Assembly: GCF_000972845.2 (NCBI RefSeq)
Contig: NC_040033.1
Span: 486,344 to 550,343, forward strand
From: Larimichthys crocea
Taxonomy: Eukaryota; Chordata; Actinopteri; Sciaenidae
Direction: 5' to 3'
Length of the DNA: 64,000 nucleotides
Below, piece by piece: positions 1 through 13,799 of the stretch. Under the pieces are notes generated by a model, which saw nothing but the letters and a program-made list of their open reading frames with translations, had not been told where the DNA came from and ran no database searches. A program made the position numbers and the translations under genes. Every line of letters starts with the position of its first letter. Position 1 is the stretch's first letter.

Positions 1-3000
1 CCAATGGGCTCCTCTCAGGAGCGTTTCAGGGCGTCGGACAACAGGTTGGATGATCGAGAAGTTGCAAGAGTGCGCCATTTTCAAGACAAATGGAGAGACG
101 CAAGCTATCATGAAGCTAAGAGGAGCCCTACGCCACAAGATAGGCCAAACCCAATGAGGGAGGGTAACAAAGATGTTCCCATGAGCCACAGGGGCAGGGG
201 TGGTCCTCGCCCAGCGAGAGGCTGGGTCAGTCGCGGGCAGGGTGGAAGGACTGGATCGCATAGGAATCAACCACGCCCACAGCAATCCTCGCAGGGATAC
301 CAAGAGCTTCCTCGCGAAGAGGAAAGGCCGGTGTATCGACCCCTCAGGGAAGATTTTTACAAGGATCCCATCGAAGGGGAATCTGACTGGGCTGAAGAAA
401 CCAGACTTCAACAGTGGAAACCAGAAAGACCTGGAAGTCTGGACCGACACCTCCCGAAGGTTGACTTGGACCCCAAAATGCCTCGCCAGAGGGCTCGTGG
501 ATGGAATGATCAGAAAGCCAATAACATGAGCGTCGTAACGGAGGAAACGCTAACCATCAAAGTGGACATGAGCCGACCCGTTAACCAAAACAGGTAGAGT
601 ATTTTTTTAATGAAATTATCAAGGGTGAGAGGTGAAAGTTCACACTTCTGTTTCTGAGCTCACGGAAGAGGACAGGACGTGGAGGCTTGTTGAAGAGACT
701 GATGATCACAGTATACATTCACATTGAAGTTCTGTAGTGTTTCCTCGTGGATCAACGAACTGCTGCAAGCATCCACCACGTCATATTTGCTGTTGCAACA
801 TACACTCAGGATGCCTCGCAGCGCAGAAACTCAAAACTTGTGGATTGATGCCAAGAAGAGAAACATTCTGCTTTTACTTTCACTGTAGAAGCCCAGAAGA
901 CGCTCACACCACCTGAATAACTAAAATATTCATGACTGAAGAGCATTGGGAGTGTCTTTGGGTAAGCGATCGCATCCTGAACAAGGTGGCATCGCTCTTT
1001 TATAATATAAATGATCATTGCAGTTGGATCTCATTCTACATAAAGAAGTGGAGACATCTGGAGATTTATCTTCGATGGATTAATTAAGATTTTTACGGAG
1101 TCGACAACTCTCACATTGCCTCAGTGCACTGATGATGAAGGATGTGGTGTTCAGTCACAAATCAAGAGACAGAAGAGTACAACACCTACAAAAACAGACG
1201 ACTGTCTGAAACTACAATTTGACGCCTTCTTAGATTAATCTGCACAGATATGGAGGAGCATTTGACTTCATAAAGTGGACAACCTGAATGATGGCTGGCG
1301 GAAAAGACAATCAAAGTCTTTGCGAGATGAGAGGCAAATGGAAAGGCCGACATATGAGAGCTGGAAGGATTCAGTTAAAGGCCAGCAGATACAAACCCCA
1401 AGGCAAGAAGACGTAAGCTCATGTTCGGCACTGGCCATCTGATGTTTCTGTCCATCTCAGAAGAAGCAAGACTTTGACATCAGGCTGATGAGTGAAGAGG
1501 AATGAGTTGATTACGCCGACTCTACCGACATTACCTTTTGAAGAAGTATGTCAACGCTCAGCGAAGTGGTGTCTTGTGTACGGTATGTCGTAGACCTCCA
1601 GAGAAGTCTTTTCTGTGGAGCCAGTTTGACTGAAAATGGACACCTGTCCTAATTTTACTGCCAGCAGTCATCAGTCTACAGAGCTCTTCATGAACTCCAT
1701 TGAACCACCACCTGATTGATGCTACACAATTTCCACAAATGGCATTTCTGTGACTAATTTAAGGAAACTTCACTGACTGGTTTGTGTGGCTGGATCGTGA
1801 AAGAAAAACCTAACGCTGCTGAAACTGAAGAAGGTAAATGTCTGTACGCAGCCCTTGTTTCGGGAAGGAAATCAAACACTGCTGATGGAGCTCTGTGAAA
1901 ATAAAGACGCTCGGATTTTTGATGATTTAGTGAGACTTCCCTTGACACAAATCGATACCACTTGTTTTGTCTTCAAAACACCAGAGAGACGAGTATAAGG
2001 GAAGAAGGAAATAACTCTGTGAAAGGGCATCAACCAAGACAGGAACCTGATGGGTGTTGTTTTGCATGCCAAAGCTTAATTTGGTTACTTTCGTACATCG
2101 ATCATTAATAAACTGTGGGAAAAAGTGGATGTAACCAATGGTAAAGAGATCGTACCCTTGATGAGCAGGAGGTATTTGTGGCTGTCAGAAGATCAGCCTC
2201 TGCGTTAAATGTCCGAATACTGACCTGTTTATTTTGGGAAGAGGATTCAAAGCATGTTTGCAATGTGACGGCTGAGACAAACGAGACCGACCTTGGGAGT
2301 CTTGTTTTTGTCCAGCTTCCTACAGGGGCTGATGAAAAAACAGAAGAACAGAATCTCTTATTTAAAGTGGCTGGTAAAGAAGACAAACTTCACCGACTGA
2401 ACAGTTTGAAGAAGAAGAAGCTGTGAGCACGAACATCAACGCTGCTGAAAAGGAGAAAACTTAGCCAAGGACATCGATCAGAAAAAGGCCATGAGCATTA
2501 TCATTAATGATGATGATGGATGGAGAAATGCAGCCGCATCTGCGAAAAAGCAAAAACATAATCAATGCTGGAAGTATCATCAGAAATGACACTGAAGAAA
2601 CTGAAGCCGTGATCGTAACTATCGTCGGAAAAAGCTGCCGTCTTCAAACTGGAGAAAAAGAAGTTGTTGAAGTCATGAATGCAATAATCCACACTGATCA
2701 ATGGAGGAATTAAAGAACCAATATCTTATACTCTGCTCAAGAAAGAAGCTGAGTGCCTTCAAAAGCTAAAGGAGGAGAAACTGTGGGGCGAGTTTGAAGA
2801 AAGAGCCGTCACTGGTCAAGAACGGCCAACGTGGGCTAAGAAAATATCAACACTGTTCGACGGAGACAACACGGCTGGACTCCACCAAATGTCTGATGAA
2901 CCACAATGAAGCCAAACTGAAGATTTAATGGATCAAACGAGAAAAGAAGTGTGAACTTTCACCCAACATTTAACTCACCAGTCTGATTAAAAAACAAACA

Positions 3001-5459
3001 AAAAAACTAGGGGTATCTTGGTCTCCTCCAATGATCTAAAAAGAGAATTTGTATGATTTCGTGTACTCTTTACGAAGGTGTGTATATATCTTAAACGTTC
3101 TCAGTTGAAAGTCGTGAAAGGTAAGTTTGTTCGGTAAGGTAAAGATGTTGCATTTATTTACCTTTTCAGTATTTTGACTAAAATCTGGCTCGAGCATAAC
3201 TCTGTCGACCTTGCTTCACTGCAAATCATCAAACTCTGTCCCTGTCACGACAGCTGCTAAATAAAACTCTCCCTTGCGTGTTTAATTCAGCTAAGAGTTT
3301 TTAAGTTTCACGTCGTAGCTGGTTTCATTCTTCCTTCTCCTCCCCTGCAGCTCGTTGTGTTACTCCTCAGACAGGCAGCTCTCGTTGGACCTGGTCAACG
3401 TCGGTCGCCAGCGTCTGGACTTCCTGCCTATGCTCGAGCACTCCGGCTCGTACCGGGAGACCGCGATGCACACTGGGACTTTCGCCCAAGAAATCATCAC
3501 ACTGGTGCACCATGTCAAAGGTCAGCACAGCGCACACACTCTCTTTGGTCAACAGCAGCTGTTTCCTCCAACAGGGAAATCTTAAAAACTGGGAACAGTT
3601 AGCAGGTGACACTAACCTGCCTCATCCCAGCAAGTGAAACCTTCATTGCACGTGTTATCAGGATGAATGTCGTCAATTAATCGGCTCGCGTTTGAACCGG
3701 AAATGGTTGACGTGTTCCTCGTCTGTGTTCACAGAGCAGTATTTCAGAGACGACGGGGTCACCCTGAATGAGCGTTTCTCAGCTCCCCAAAAAGGCGGCT
3801 ACTCCGAAGACGAGACGGAGGAGCTGACATTAGATGAGAGGTTCAGTTCAAACCGGTACGTTCCAGGATGATAGACGGACACGTTGTCTGTTGTTTTTGG
3901 TGATAAAGTAGTGCTAATTATACTCTTTGTTGTTCTTTTAATTACATTATTTACGATGTTGCTGGAGAAGCATCAGGTTGTGAAAAATAAAGTCCGTCTT
4001 CTCTCGTCTGCAGAGGTTTCAGCTTGAACATGAACTCGCTGCTTGATGACGAGGAGCCTCTTTTCTCCAGGCTGGGATCCCTGCAGGTAAACAAACTGTT
4101 ACTGTTGTGATGGGAGTGGAAAAACGTACAGATGTTTATATAGAAAATTTTAATCGATACATGGTTTGTTTTTGTTTTTTTTGTCATCCATGATGCGATG
4201 ACAGCCGGTGCGAGGCCCGGGTGACCTGAGGCATGACCTGGAGAGGAGGAGGCAGGAGAGACTGGAGGGGGTTAAAGTCACAATATCAGGGAACAGTGTG
4301 TCACAGCGCCCCCTGGGTCCAGCCAGGTGAGACTGAACTGAAACAATCAGCTGCAGCAGATGAAGAAGATATAAAAGTTGCCAAACAATTGGATTTGTGG
4401 ACAGGCGACGCTCATGATGGTGAAACATTTTCTGCACTTTGTGTTTGTGTCAGTGAGCTGGAGGGTCTTGAGTACAGCGACAAGGACGAAATGGCTCCAA
4501 TGGAGGACGAAGGATTCTCCAACTGGGCAGAGGAGCAAGGCAGGAGGCGAGAAGGCAACATGGTGAGTCAGGTTTCCGTGAACTTTGACCTGTGACCGTT
4601 ATGTCATGTGATCCATCTGACGGAGGCGGCATCTTTTAATGTTTGTCTCCTTCTTTAGGGACCAAGGAGAGGAGCCTCCTACAGGCCGAACACCGGCCCC
4701 CAACGCAGGAACAATCGCTTCGGCAACCGGCTTGGACCGGCGAGGCGGCAGAACTACCGCAACAACCCTGCAGGTAACTTTACACCCCTGCAGACCAAGA
4801 CGGACCAAAGTGCCTCAGTCAAGATCATTTTAAAACAGCTGTAAAACACCTGAATCTGCAGCTCCCCTCGGCTTCAGAGTGAGTTTCAGCTCGTCGTTCA
4901 GCTGTTTGGCTCAAACTTTACTGTTCTGGTTCGGTCTAAAAGACCTGCTGTACACGGCCTGGTCTGCAAACAGACAGTTCAAGACTAACTGGTGAAGAAA
5001 GTGGAGCGTTGAGCAGCTACAGAGTCTGGTAGACCAAAAAGAAAGGTGGTATATGTTGGTGACAGCATAAAAATAAATCTCTTTAATCTTGATGATTAGC
5101 TGATCGTTTTTAGTCACTGCTTCCTCATATTCATCAATCAGGACAACACAAATATGTAGATGCCGATAACACGATTAGATCGTATCATTGCCTACGTGTC
5201 TTCTTCACGTTTTCTCCAGCCAGTGCTCAGTGTAACACATTTTCAGGTGAACTGTTGTGTAAGGACATTACTCCTTCTAATCATACCTGAGCTGGTCCAA
5301 TCCCATCTTCCTCTGCTCGTCTTCCTCCTTCAACACCGGTCAAATCCTCTTTTATTATCATTGTTTGTACGCTGACCCACTTTGTTAGCCATGACCCGAA
5401 TTACTCTGACCTCAACTGTTTTATCTCTCTTCACCGTCCATCCAGGTCCTAACTGGTGA
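1..5459 (+). CDS. bclaf3: BCLAF1/THRAP3-family protein, best match BCLAF3 (3' part)
   Basis: The 5' end lies outside the window. Coding exons by splice signal and phase are 1-593, 3351-3520, 3735-3855, 4014-4086, 4205-4326, 4454-4562, 4659-4773 and 5446-5459. They join in frame to 438 residues ending GPNW and a TGA stop. The first exon is rich in Arg, Gly and Gln with RGRGG-type stretches. It ends in a TLTIKVDMSRPVN block that continues across the splice into SSLCYSSDRQLSLDLVNVG, which I recognise as the conserved C-terminal signature of this family. Acidic segments and an RRNNRFGNR-type basic tail follow. Family members are nuclear proteins linked to mRNA processing and transcription; the role here is inferred. 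The length before the stop suits BCLAF3 better than the longer BCLAF1 or THRAP3, but the paralogue call is not certain. All introns seen have GT-AG ends. It converges tail-to-tail with liph. Confidence 0.82.
594..3350 (+). other. Large bclaf3 intron holding broken open-frame relics
   Basis: This 2.76-kb intron is unlike the other introns of the gene. It is purine-rich and contains successive short plus-strand open stretches in different frames, for example about 1095-1240, 1790-1890, 1900-1998, 2178-2425 and 2695-2908. They are separated by stops or apparent frameshifts and read like ordinary protein rather than simple repeat. The stretch at 2178-2425 includes a CLFWEEDSKHVCNV-type segment and the last contains a KKEAECLQKLKEEKLWGEF-type helix. 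I do not recognise the parent protein. It may be a decayed gene or transposon ORF. Confidence 0.4.
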
Positions 5460-5880
5460 TCGGATAACAGAAACTTTTGGACTCTGCTGATTTTGTTGAC
5501 TTTTTAAAAACCAGCCAACTAGAAGGGGGAGTATGTTGTCCTGTTTTCTCGGACTGAATCGCGCCCACGTCGTATCAAACTGTGAAGAGGTCTGATCAAA
5601 CCGGATGATTGAGTCGGATGTGAAACGTTCTGTGACTTCTACCCACGCCTCTTCTTCCACCTTCCACCTTCCACCGAACGTCTACAGCTGCATTGTTGGA
5701 GGTTTCAGCAAAGCAGAGATTTTAACTCGTCCTTTCCGTCCAGTTATCAGTGAAGCACACATCACCGTTGTTCTGGTTTAGCTGCTTATTAATGACATTG
5801 TGTTGTCTTGATTTCTTCTGTCAATTCGATCACATCTGTTCAGTCTTTCTGTCCGCGACACGTGACCGTGTTGCTGAACA

Positions 5881-5886
5881 AATAAA
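5881..5886 (+). other. Polyadenylation signal of bclaf3
   Basis: A canonical AATAAA lies about 420 bases after the bclaf3 stop codon, followed by a T-rich stretch. It is a plausible end for the transcript. Confidence 0.6.
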
Positions 5887-5889
5887 AGT

Positions 5890-7572
5890 TTTGTCTTTTT
5901 GATTTACCCCCGAGTGTCATTTATGTTTCAAAGTTAATTTCTGCAGTTTGTTGGGACATTAATCCGTGGAGAATACTGACCAGTCAAGTTTCAAACGGCT
6001 GACTACCTAAATGTTGCCACTTCAAACACCTGATTGATTTAAGGATCAGTGTCGTTCTTAACATGAAGCTGAAGCTGCCAGATTTCGGAGCTGCCAGTCG
6101 CAGCTTTAGTTGTTTGACACTTGGCGTGTTATTTCACGTTCACACTACAGCATAGATTTTAGCGCCGACTCAAGGGCAGTGAGGAAACTATAAAAACGTG
6201 TGAAAACTGAAACTTTGCATCTGTTTGTGAAGTTTTCATCGGCCTCGAGCTTTTCAAAGTTGTTCCTTCGCGTTGGTTGTTGACGTCAGGTCACAGTTTG
6301 ACAACTTTGCTGACTCAAGTTGCTGAGGAAGTCGACAAGACAAACAGACGCTTCAGTTTACCTCGATCATCTTTCAACATCATGAAAAGACTTCGAGACA
6401 GTGAGGCTGTATATTGAGAAATGAATATTTATTTCAAACCATGGGTGAAAATACATAATAAAAAAAGACAGTTACACAGTTTTACATCAGAAGACATCTC
6501 GGCTGCTCGGTTATGTCAACAAACACAATGTGACACATTTACTGACCCTAAAAACACTTTAATACTGACTAAAGTAAAACCTCTTAGCACGTCATTACCT
6601 ACGTTTGTTTTTACAACATCACATTAAAACAAAACTACTGTAGTGAAAAGCTTATAACTGGTTATGTGTTGTGATCAAACGTCATAGCAGCGTCACTGTT
6701 GAGGTAGCAGCTCGTCCCACTGGGTGATGGGACGACTTCTCTCGCAGTTTATTTACAGCGTGAAACATCCGGAGGCGGTAACACTTCACTTTGGTTGAGG
6801 AGGGTCGCAAACCAGAACGGTTAAGAACTGCTGGTACGAAGGCACGCGGAGAAACGAAGCTGCATTTTTAGTGATCTTTGTGATCACGTACGTGACCCAG
6901 TTTGTTATCGTAATGACGGGTTGAAATGCTGTAAATCCTTAAGAGAGCCTCGAGGTTTCTTTAGGCACTGTTTGACAGAGAGAGAGTTTAAAACACCAAC
7001 CTTAATCAGGCCACAAATGATAATATATTTAATTATTACTCCGCCTCAAGGTGCCTGCTGAATGTTTTGTTTCAGTAAAATTAAAAAACGTGTAAATATT
7101 TCTTCTTTTTCAATGAGCAGTTTGAAAAAAAATCCACATGAATTCTGGATCTTTCTTTTTGGATATTGAAAATAAATATTTAAAAAATGCAGCTTTTAAA
7201 TCTGATGTAAATATACGTTTAAAAAATGGATCCAAACAAAGTCTGTATCACTGCTGTCCCAAACTTGTAGTATTGGTGATGTAGTATTTTAACGGCAGGA
7301 ACACGGTGAGCGCTCGTATGTCAGTTATGACGTGGAAAATCTGAATAGTGAAACTGAATCAATGAATGAAATCAGACGGTGAACACTGAAGCCGGGGAGT
7401 CACTCGTGTATCGAGAGATCATGATAGAGTCTCCCATAATCCTGTTACAGATCTCCTCGCACAGTTTAACATGAGTCACTCGTATCCTTTAGAGACGAGG
7501 CTTCAACCAACAGGGGGACTCTTCCTGTTGGACGTCCACCCGGGATCAGGAGACCACGTAGTGTCTGGAGAT
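5890..7572. other. bclaf3-liph intergenic region including the likely liph 3' UTR
   Basis: No exon-like stretch on either strand. Two minus-strand AATAAA signals, at 6748-6753 and 6428-6433, could end the liph transcript about 0.8 or 1.1 kb past its stop. The DNA is otherwise AT-rich, with no repeat family I recognise. Confidence 0.5.
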
Positions 7573-10500
7573 TCAGAGGCGAGAGTCGCAGGGTAAAGGT
7601 CGAAACGCCACCTCCATGTTTTCCTCCATGATGATGTCAAAGCGGCACATTAAAGGTCTGACGGAGAGAACGGAGAATCAATGATAACTGATTGGTAACA
7701 TTTCATCGGTTCAGACTCATTTGTGAGGATTTCACTCTTGTTCTGTCTCTTATGTGACGACTCGAGTATCTTTGAGTTTTAGATTGTTAGTCGGACCAAA
7801 AGAACAACGTGAAGACGTCGCTGTGCACAGTTCTGACTAGCCAGTTATTAAAAAAGTACGTATTCACGTTAAAACACCCAAATATAATAAACAACACTCT
7901 GACTTCAGCACCGACCTCTCGGGACGTTCCAGCGGCGTGAAGCGTATCCGCAGCAGTCTGATTTTGTAACGAGGGCCGATCACGTTGCCGGTGTTGATGC
8001 GTACAGAGATCTTCTGGACTTGCTGCAGATCGTCGTCGAACTGGGCCAGCAGCCGCGTGGAGGTGTACTGCTCGAACCGGAGGAGCTTACTGGGGAGCAA
8101 AGAGAGTTCACGTTAGATAAACTTTAAGATAAACTTAAATATCAACACTGAAAGTCTGGTGCATCTTCTTTACACACTGAAGTTTGACTCAACCCCACGT
8201 ATACGCGGTCCTGCTGCCAAATGTGGATTAATCCGCCGCATAAAGTAGTCCAGGCTTTATTTTAAAAATCAAACCAGATATTTGTGTTTTTGAAGATTTA
8301 AATCAGCCTAAACCAGCTGCTTGTTTTTAAACAGACCAAAGTTCGTTTGGGCTGGTGTGAACTCTGGGTCTCGGTTCACTTACAGTGACTATCCAGCGAA
8401 TCAAAGCGGCCTAAGACGTTGCATGTTCTGACTGACGGCTAACCGGGCAAACTGGTGTTCCAGGCCGTTTCCTTACAGACTTACTGGTCTATTCGGGCCT
8501 CTGTGAAGTTTCTGCCACTGTGCAGCCGGATATAGACGACCCCCCAGCGGAGGTACTGGTTCCAGGTCACCATGTCCACTCTGTAGCTCAGCTCTGCCAC
8601 ACAAACACAGTGTTACGGTCGGCTCAGGTAGAAAACGAAGTGAAAAAGTGGTGAGGCTTAACATGTGGACTTACTCCTGTAGGGCAGCGTGGCCGTGGTG
8701 CTGAAGAAGACTTTGGTCTGTCTGAGATGCAGCAGAGTCTCTCTCCACCTGCTGATGTCGTAACCTGCAGGTGAGACAACACAGGTGATCAGACCTCCAT
8801 CAGAGTCTCACCTGGGTTCAGATCGTGTTTTGATTTCAACACCTACCGAGCACGGGACAGGGAGCCGGTTTAAAGGCCTCGCACTGCAGACACCGCCCCT
8901 CCAGGAAGTCGCTGTAGGACGAGCAGGGGTAACCCGTGAGGCTGCAGGTCCGGTTCAGGGCGCACAGGTAGAGGAACACAGAGCGCTGGTGGTCACACAC
9001 AAAGTACGATTTACCTGTGGGAGGAAACAACAACGCCACAGTCAGTGTGTGTGTGTGTGTGTGTTGATGAGCGTGTGTCAAATCATGTGTGTGTGTGTGT
9101 TCGTTCACCTGCGAAGATGGTTTTAGGACAGCCGGGTTGATCGGCTCCGCCGTTGGCGTAGAAGTCGATGTGACCGTGAGCTCCTCTCAGCCCAAATGCT
9201 GCACAGGAAAACACAGATTCAGTCCTGACACTAACAGTGACTCACACCAGAGATCTTCAACTGCATTTGTTCAAGAGTCAGAGGAGAATAATTTAAATAT
9301 TAAAATGATCAGTGGTGACTTTTATTGAATTTATTAAGTTATTTCAACTCAAACATGTAAGTTAGGGGTTCAGTCACAGCATGTTGTGAGTTGAAATGAC
9401 TTAATACGATTACATGGAGCCTGTTGACATAATAAATTTAAATAAATTCAACTTTTTGAGTGTACATGTAGAGAAATCCTCACATTGTGACAGCTCTATC
9501 CTGAACCTGCTCATTATTCACATGGTGGAACTAAGTACGTCTTCTCAAATACTGCAGTACAAATCTAAAGTACTTTTTACTTCACTACATTTATCGGACG
9601 ACTTTAATTGCAAGTTATTCTCCAAGTGAAGATTTCTGCAAACAAATCACATGAAGATTTTATAGAATTTGTTTTGTTTAGTCGACTGACAGAAAATGAA
9701 CCGCCAGCTGCTTTTCTTTGAATTATTTTAATAATCTTAAATTCATTTGTAATAAAGAGGTTTGGACGGTTGGTGGCAGCGTTTCTCAATGTTTCTCCGA
9801 ATCATTGCAAATCAAATAATCAGTCGATTCATGGAGGAAATGAAATGAATCATTGGTTAAAGTCTGATACGAAATAATTTAAAACGAGCTTCACCAACTT
9901 CAATAATAAAATGCTGCTTTTACATGAATGCATGAGTCAGAATAATGTGGCCGTCGTTTTAAAGCATCGAGTACTTTAAATACTTTGTTTTCCTCATTCA
10001 GCTACATACTTTTACTTAAAGTAATAGAGTATTCTGTACAGGACAAACATCAAAACTAAGATCACAGACATGACGACTCTTGAGTCTCTACAGTTTGTGT
10101 CCATCATGTGTCAGTAAGTATAATGTAAAGATGCTCACAGTTCATGTCGGTGTGAAGTACGTCCACAAACATGGCGTCTGCCGGGTCCAGCCTCTCCTCT
10201 GGTGTGGCACTGGTGAACATCGGCCCTGCCGGGTCCAGACCTGGAGGGGACGGGAGGACGTTTAAATGTGTTTCATACCAAACCCTTTCCTGATTTTTGG
10301 GTCCTTTGTAGTGTTGAGTCTCATCAACGGGAGTTAACACTCAACGTGCTGTCACTTTGCAAATAACTTCATTATGTCTTTGACCTGTGATCCGTCCGAT
10401 CTTCCCCTTCAGGTTCGCTCCTACAAATCCAGCCAGGTGAGCTCCCAGGCTGACGCCGATGAGGTGAACTGAGCTCAGAGGGGCTCCTTCCTCCTGCAGG

Positions 10501-13500
10501 TACACAACATTCAAAACGTTACGTCCACGGTACATTTTGTTCTTTCTTCGTTCGTCTTTTAGATGAACTCTGAAGATTCTCTGTGACAAAACCCGGCAGG
10601 GTTCAGGACTGTAGCCACCGTTGTCCCTCTGTAGGTTGTGGGTGCTTTGATTTCAGCATTTTTAGGAAATGTAACTAGTTTTCAGCAGAAATACTTTCTC
10701 TCTGCTGGCTGTAGAGAGAAGCTTCTCTTTGGGAACTGAGGAACTCAACACCAACCTGAAAAACTTTGTTAATCTGGAGCAAATTAAATATTTAATATTT
10801 CCTCATCCAGTCCAAAGTTCACTCTCCTTTTTGCTCCATTTTTGGTCTCCACCAACTCCTGAGAAAGATTCAGCTGCTAGATGTTCCACTCTCCAGTTTC
10901 TTTTGGAAATGTGCTGAAAAACCAAATTATGAGCTAAAAGGGGCTGAAGGACTCTGATGATGTTCACACTGACTCACCTGCATCGTCACGATGAAGCCGG
11001 TCAGGTTGAGAGCCGCCTCCCTCGTGTACGTCACAGCGGTGAAGTAGTTGAGGTTGGCCGCGCCCTTGTTCCAGTCCACCACGATGACGTTCATGTCCTC
11101 CTGCTCGGCCAGCAGGTGGACCAGGTGGTCTATCCAGATGGGGGGCGCTCCGGTGGGCCGGTAGCCGTGGATGACGAAGGCGGTGGGGAGAGAGAGGTTG
11201 AAGAGCGGCTGGGAGGACAGGAGGTGGTGGTTGAGCTCGCGGCCGCAGTCGAGGTTGGAGCGGGTGTAGAGCAGCAGCCGGACGTACAGGCTGGTTCCAA
11301 TGAAGCAGTGGGACAGGTTGAGGTCCGTGAAGTTATCGCAGGACTCGCCCGCCCCGCTCTCTTCCTGGCCTGGAACACATTTATTTTTTGTGATAAAATT
11401 TTTATTGGGATTTAAGTTCACACCAGAAAGCCTTTGAGAGCCTCCACTGTTCGAGCCCAGTACAACGACACTTCCTCTTTTGCACCATGGTCGCATTCCA
11501 GAAGCTCAACATCTATGAAGTTGAGCAGCCACTGTCGGGATAGTATATGAGGCGGTTTCCACCTTGTTGCGATCATCTTTTTTAGCTGCAGTTAGGCCAG
11601 AAACACGCTTTGAGGATTTCTTGAGTTTCAGTTGAGAGAGATCATTTAAAATAAACATAGATGGGAACAGGGAGATAGGAACGGACAATAGCAATGACAG
11701 TTCACTCTGCACCATTTTCCAAAAACTTTCAACCCCAAATCATGTGGGAAAAGGTGCCCACAGTGCCTGTAGTACATAGTGTACAGTTCGGATTATCTTT
11801 TATTTTCATACAGTAAAGTTTACGAGGAGTCATGTATGTTCTGTGAATGAAATTCAGATGAATCTGTTGGTGGTCAGGGTTTCTGGATGACTGTTTAACT
11901 GTATCTCAGACCCCATCCCAGCTGAAGGTCAGGAATATCTGCCGCCAAGATGGATTCACTGGCAGAGTAACATAAGATTTTTACCTGGAAGACGTTTCGT
12001 GTCACGACATGGGAATGTCATAACTTTTTTAAGCAGTGGACCAAAACATATCCGTGTTTCACAGACACCTTTAGCCTGGTCTTTATCTGGATGTTTTCAG
12101 CCTCTGACCCAGTTCTCCTCACCACACATTTCGTCCTCTGCACAGATTACAAGTCCAGAAGAGTTAAAGGTTCACGCCGTGTGACTGGAAACGCTGGGAT
12201 CAATTCTTTGTCTGATGAGTGTAAGCTGTGTGTTGTGTCGTAAGGATTAAGCTGCCGGTCGGGGTAACATGGATTCTCTTTAGCTTATTAAAAAGTATCC
12301 AGGTGCAGGTTGATGTTTTCTGATGTGGCAGTGACCTTTTTATTGGTTAAATATTAGACTAGATCTAAGCATCCTCCAACCTCCAGAGAGGGCGTCATCA
12401 CCGACCAAAGAAGAAGAGGAAACAAAGCGGGGCGGCCTCTTTGATGAAATCAACAGAAATATTCAAGAAGATTTAGTGAAGGCTGCTTGGTTGGTCTAGT
12501 TAGTGTGTTAATCCAGGCTGACTGACCCATTTGTGACCTCAGCTCTCTGTTTATGACTGATTCAGTCACGCAGCGAGTCGCATCTGTAGATCATCTCACA
12601 GACAAGCTGCTATTCTCCTTCTGTGGTGGACGTACTGTACGATAAGCTGATCGTTAAACGTAACAGGAGAAATAAATATGACTAACTTTGATAAACAACC
12701 GTTTGAGAAAAATGCAAAACCTGGTTCTGACGGTAAAGTCACTAGGAGGTGTGATGTGTTAAGTACTGAGCTTTGCAGGTACATTGGATAGTAAAAATCA
12801 AAAAGTAGATTTTAGGGTGAAAAACCGTCAAACCGTGACAGTAAAACAGTCATATTTCAAAACCTTTAGGGTATTTATTCAGAATAAAGTATTATTTTAT
12901 ATTAGAGACTGTTAATTATACAGTAAAACACCGTAATGTCTTTGTCATGGTTTGGCAACAAAATCTACAGACATTTTAAAATATGGAATAAAACGTTTTA
13001 CCTTGTACGTAAAATCAACAGTACTATTATCCTTTTACCGTAATATTAGAAAAGGTTACACCGTATTTATTACGGTAAAATTCTGGCAAACACAGCTGGA
13101 AGTTTTTTTGCCGTCATGTTTTATGGCAAAACCTTCATTTATACCAGACTGATAATTATACAGTAAAACACCAACAGCACTAATATCCTATTACCGTAAT
13201 ATCAGAAGAGGTTATACCGTATTTATTATAGTAGCAGTGAGCTAATTGCCTCCTGTCTCAAGCTCCATACTTAACGCAGAGACATAACTTGTATTTCCCA
13301 AAATGTCAAACTAATTCTTTTATATTTCATATAAAGTTTAAAAATATTAGACTAGTTGGCGTCCTGCGGCGAGGTGGGCGGGGCGTTCACTGCCCTCAAT
13401 AGGATCAGGCTGCTATAAAAAAACACCTCATCCCCTCTCCACCCGCCCCACCCTGAACACAAGAGGGTGGAAATGGCCCCAGTCCAGACCCAAACATACA

Positions 13501-13791
13501 CAATAGTAACCTATGAACGACAAGACAATGTGTGTGTGTGTGAAGCTTTTCCATTTTTAACCTGACAGTGGAGCAGATGACTTTAAATAATCTGTCCCTT
13601 CCTCCTACACTTCACTAAGCTGTTTCTGTCTGCAGTCACACACTCGCATTGTTTGTGCCCAGATTCTAACTGCGAGCTGAAGTTCTGCTCTTCTACATAA
13701 TAAATAAACAGCTGTGTTTATCGTTGGTGGGTTTCTTACCTTTGCAGAGCACGAGGAGACCCAGCAGACCCAGGAGTCTGCGGGGCAGCAT
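7573..13791 (-). CDS. liph: Lipase member H (phosphatidic-acid-selective phospholipase A1)
   Basis: Ten coding exons on the minus strand: 13740-13791, 10978-11369, 10385-10493, 10139-10240, 9109-9198, 8847-9014, 8675-8764, 8485-8593, 7916-8089 and 7573-7657. They join in phase to 456 residues; human LIPH is about 451. A leucine-rich signal peptide starts the protein. The catalytic triad reads as Ser163 in GVSLG, Asp187 in LDPAGP and His257 in CDHQRS, each offset by nine from the human positions as I recall them. The HIDFY...GG block and Cys pairs of the pancreatic lipase fold follow, then a PLAT-like C-terminal part ending in a [13 protein letters not shown] motif. The enzyme is secreted or membrane-associated and releases 2-acyl lysophosphatidic acid. 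LIPI/PLA1A-type relatives are alternatives, but the whole chain follows LIPH best. The first coding exon is 2.4 kb upstream of the second. Confidence 0.93.
9032..9102. repeat. GT microsatellite in a liph intron
   Basis: Two runs of TG dinucleotides, about 9043-9064 and 9087-9100, sit just outside the donor of the exon ending at 9109. Simple-sequence repeat only. Confidence 0.85.
9290..10130. other. liph intron with AT-rich repeat-like sequence
   Basis: The intron between exons 9109-9198 and 10139-10240 shows a small inverted motif (TTATTTCAACTCAAA near 9339 and its rough complement near 9391), typical of short non-autonomous DNA elements in fish. Nothing coding is visible. Confidence 0.35.
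12840..13250. repeat. Dispersed repeat with internal tandem duplication, liph intron 1
   Basis: The block contains repeated ACGGTAAAA/TTACCGTAA-type words. A segment beginning GACTGTTAATTATACAGTAA at about 12907 recurs with changes at about 13148. The composition suits a fish interspersed DNA element; I cannot name the family. The rest of this 2.4-kb intron (11370-13739) shows no exon. Confidence 0.5.
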
Positions 13792-13799
13792 CCTTCCTC

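Noticed and set aside
3951..4437. Minus-strand frames opposite bclaf3 exons
   Set aside because: They are shadows of the plus-strand exons, which join in phase with conserved family motifs.
10957..11415. 152-codon plus-strand frame
   Set aside because: It is exactly antisense to the largest liph exon, whose minus-strand reading is clearly a lipase; the GC-rich exon produces open antisense frames.
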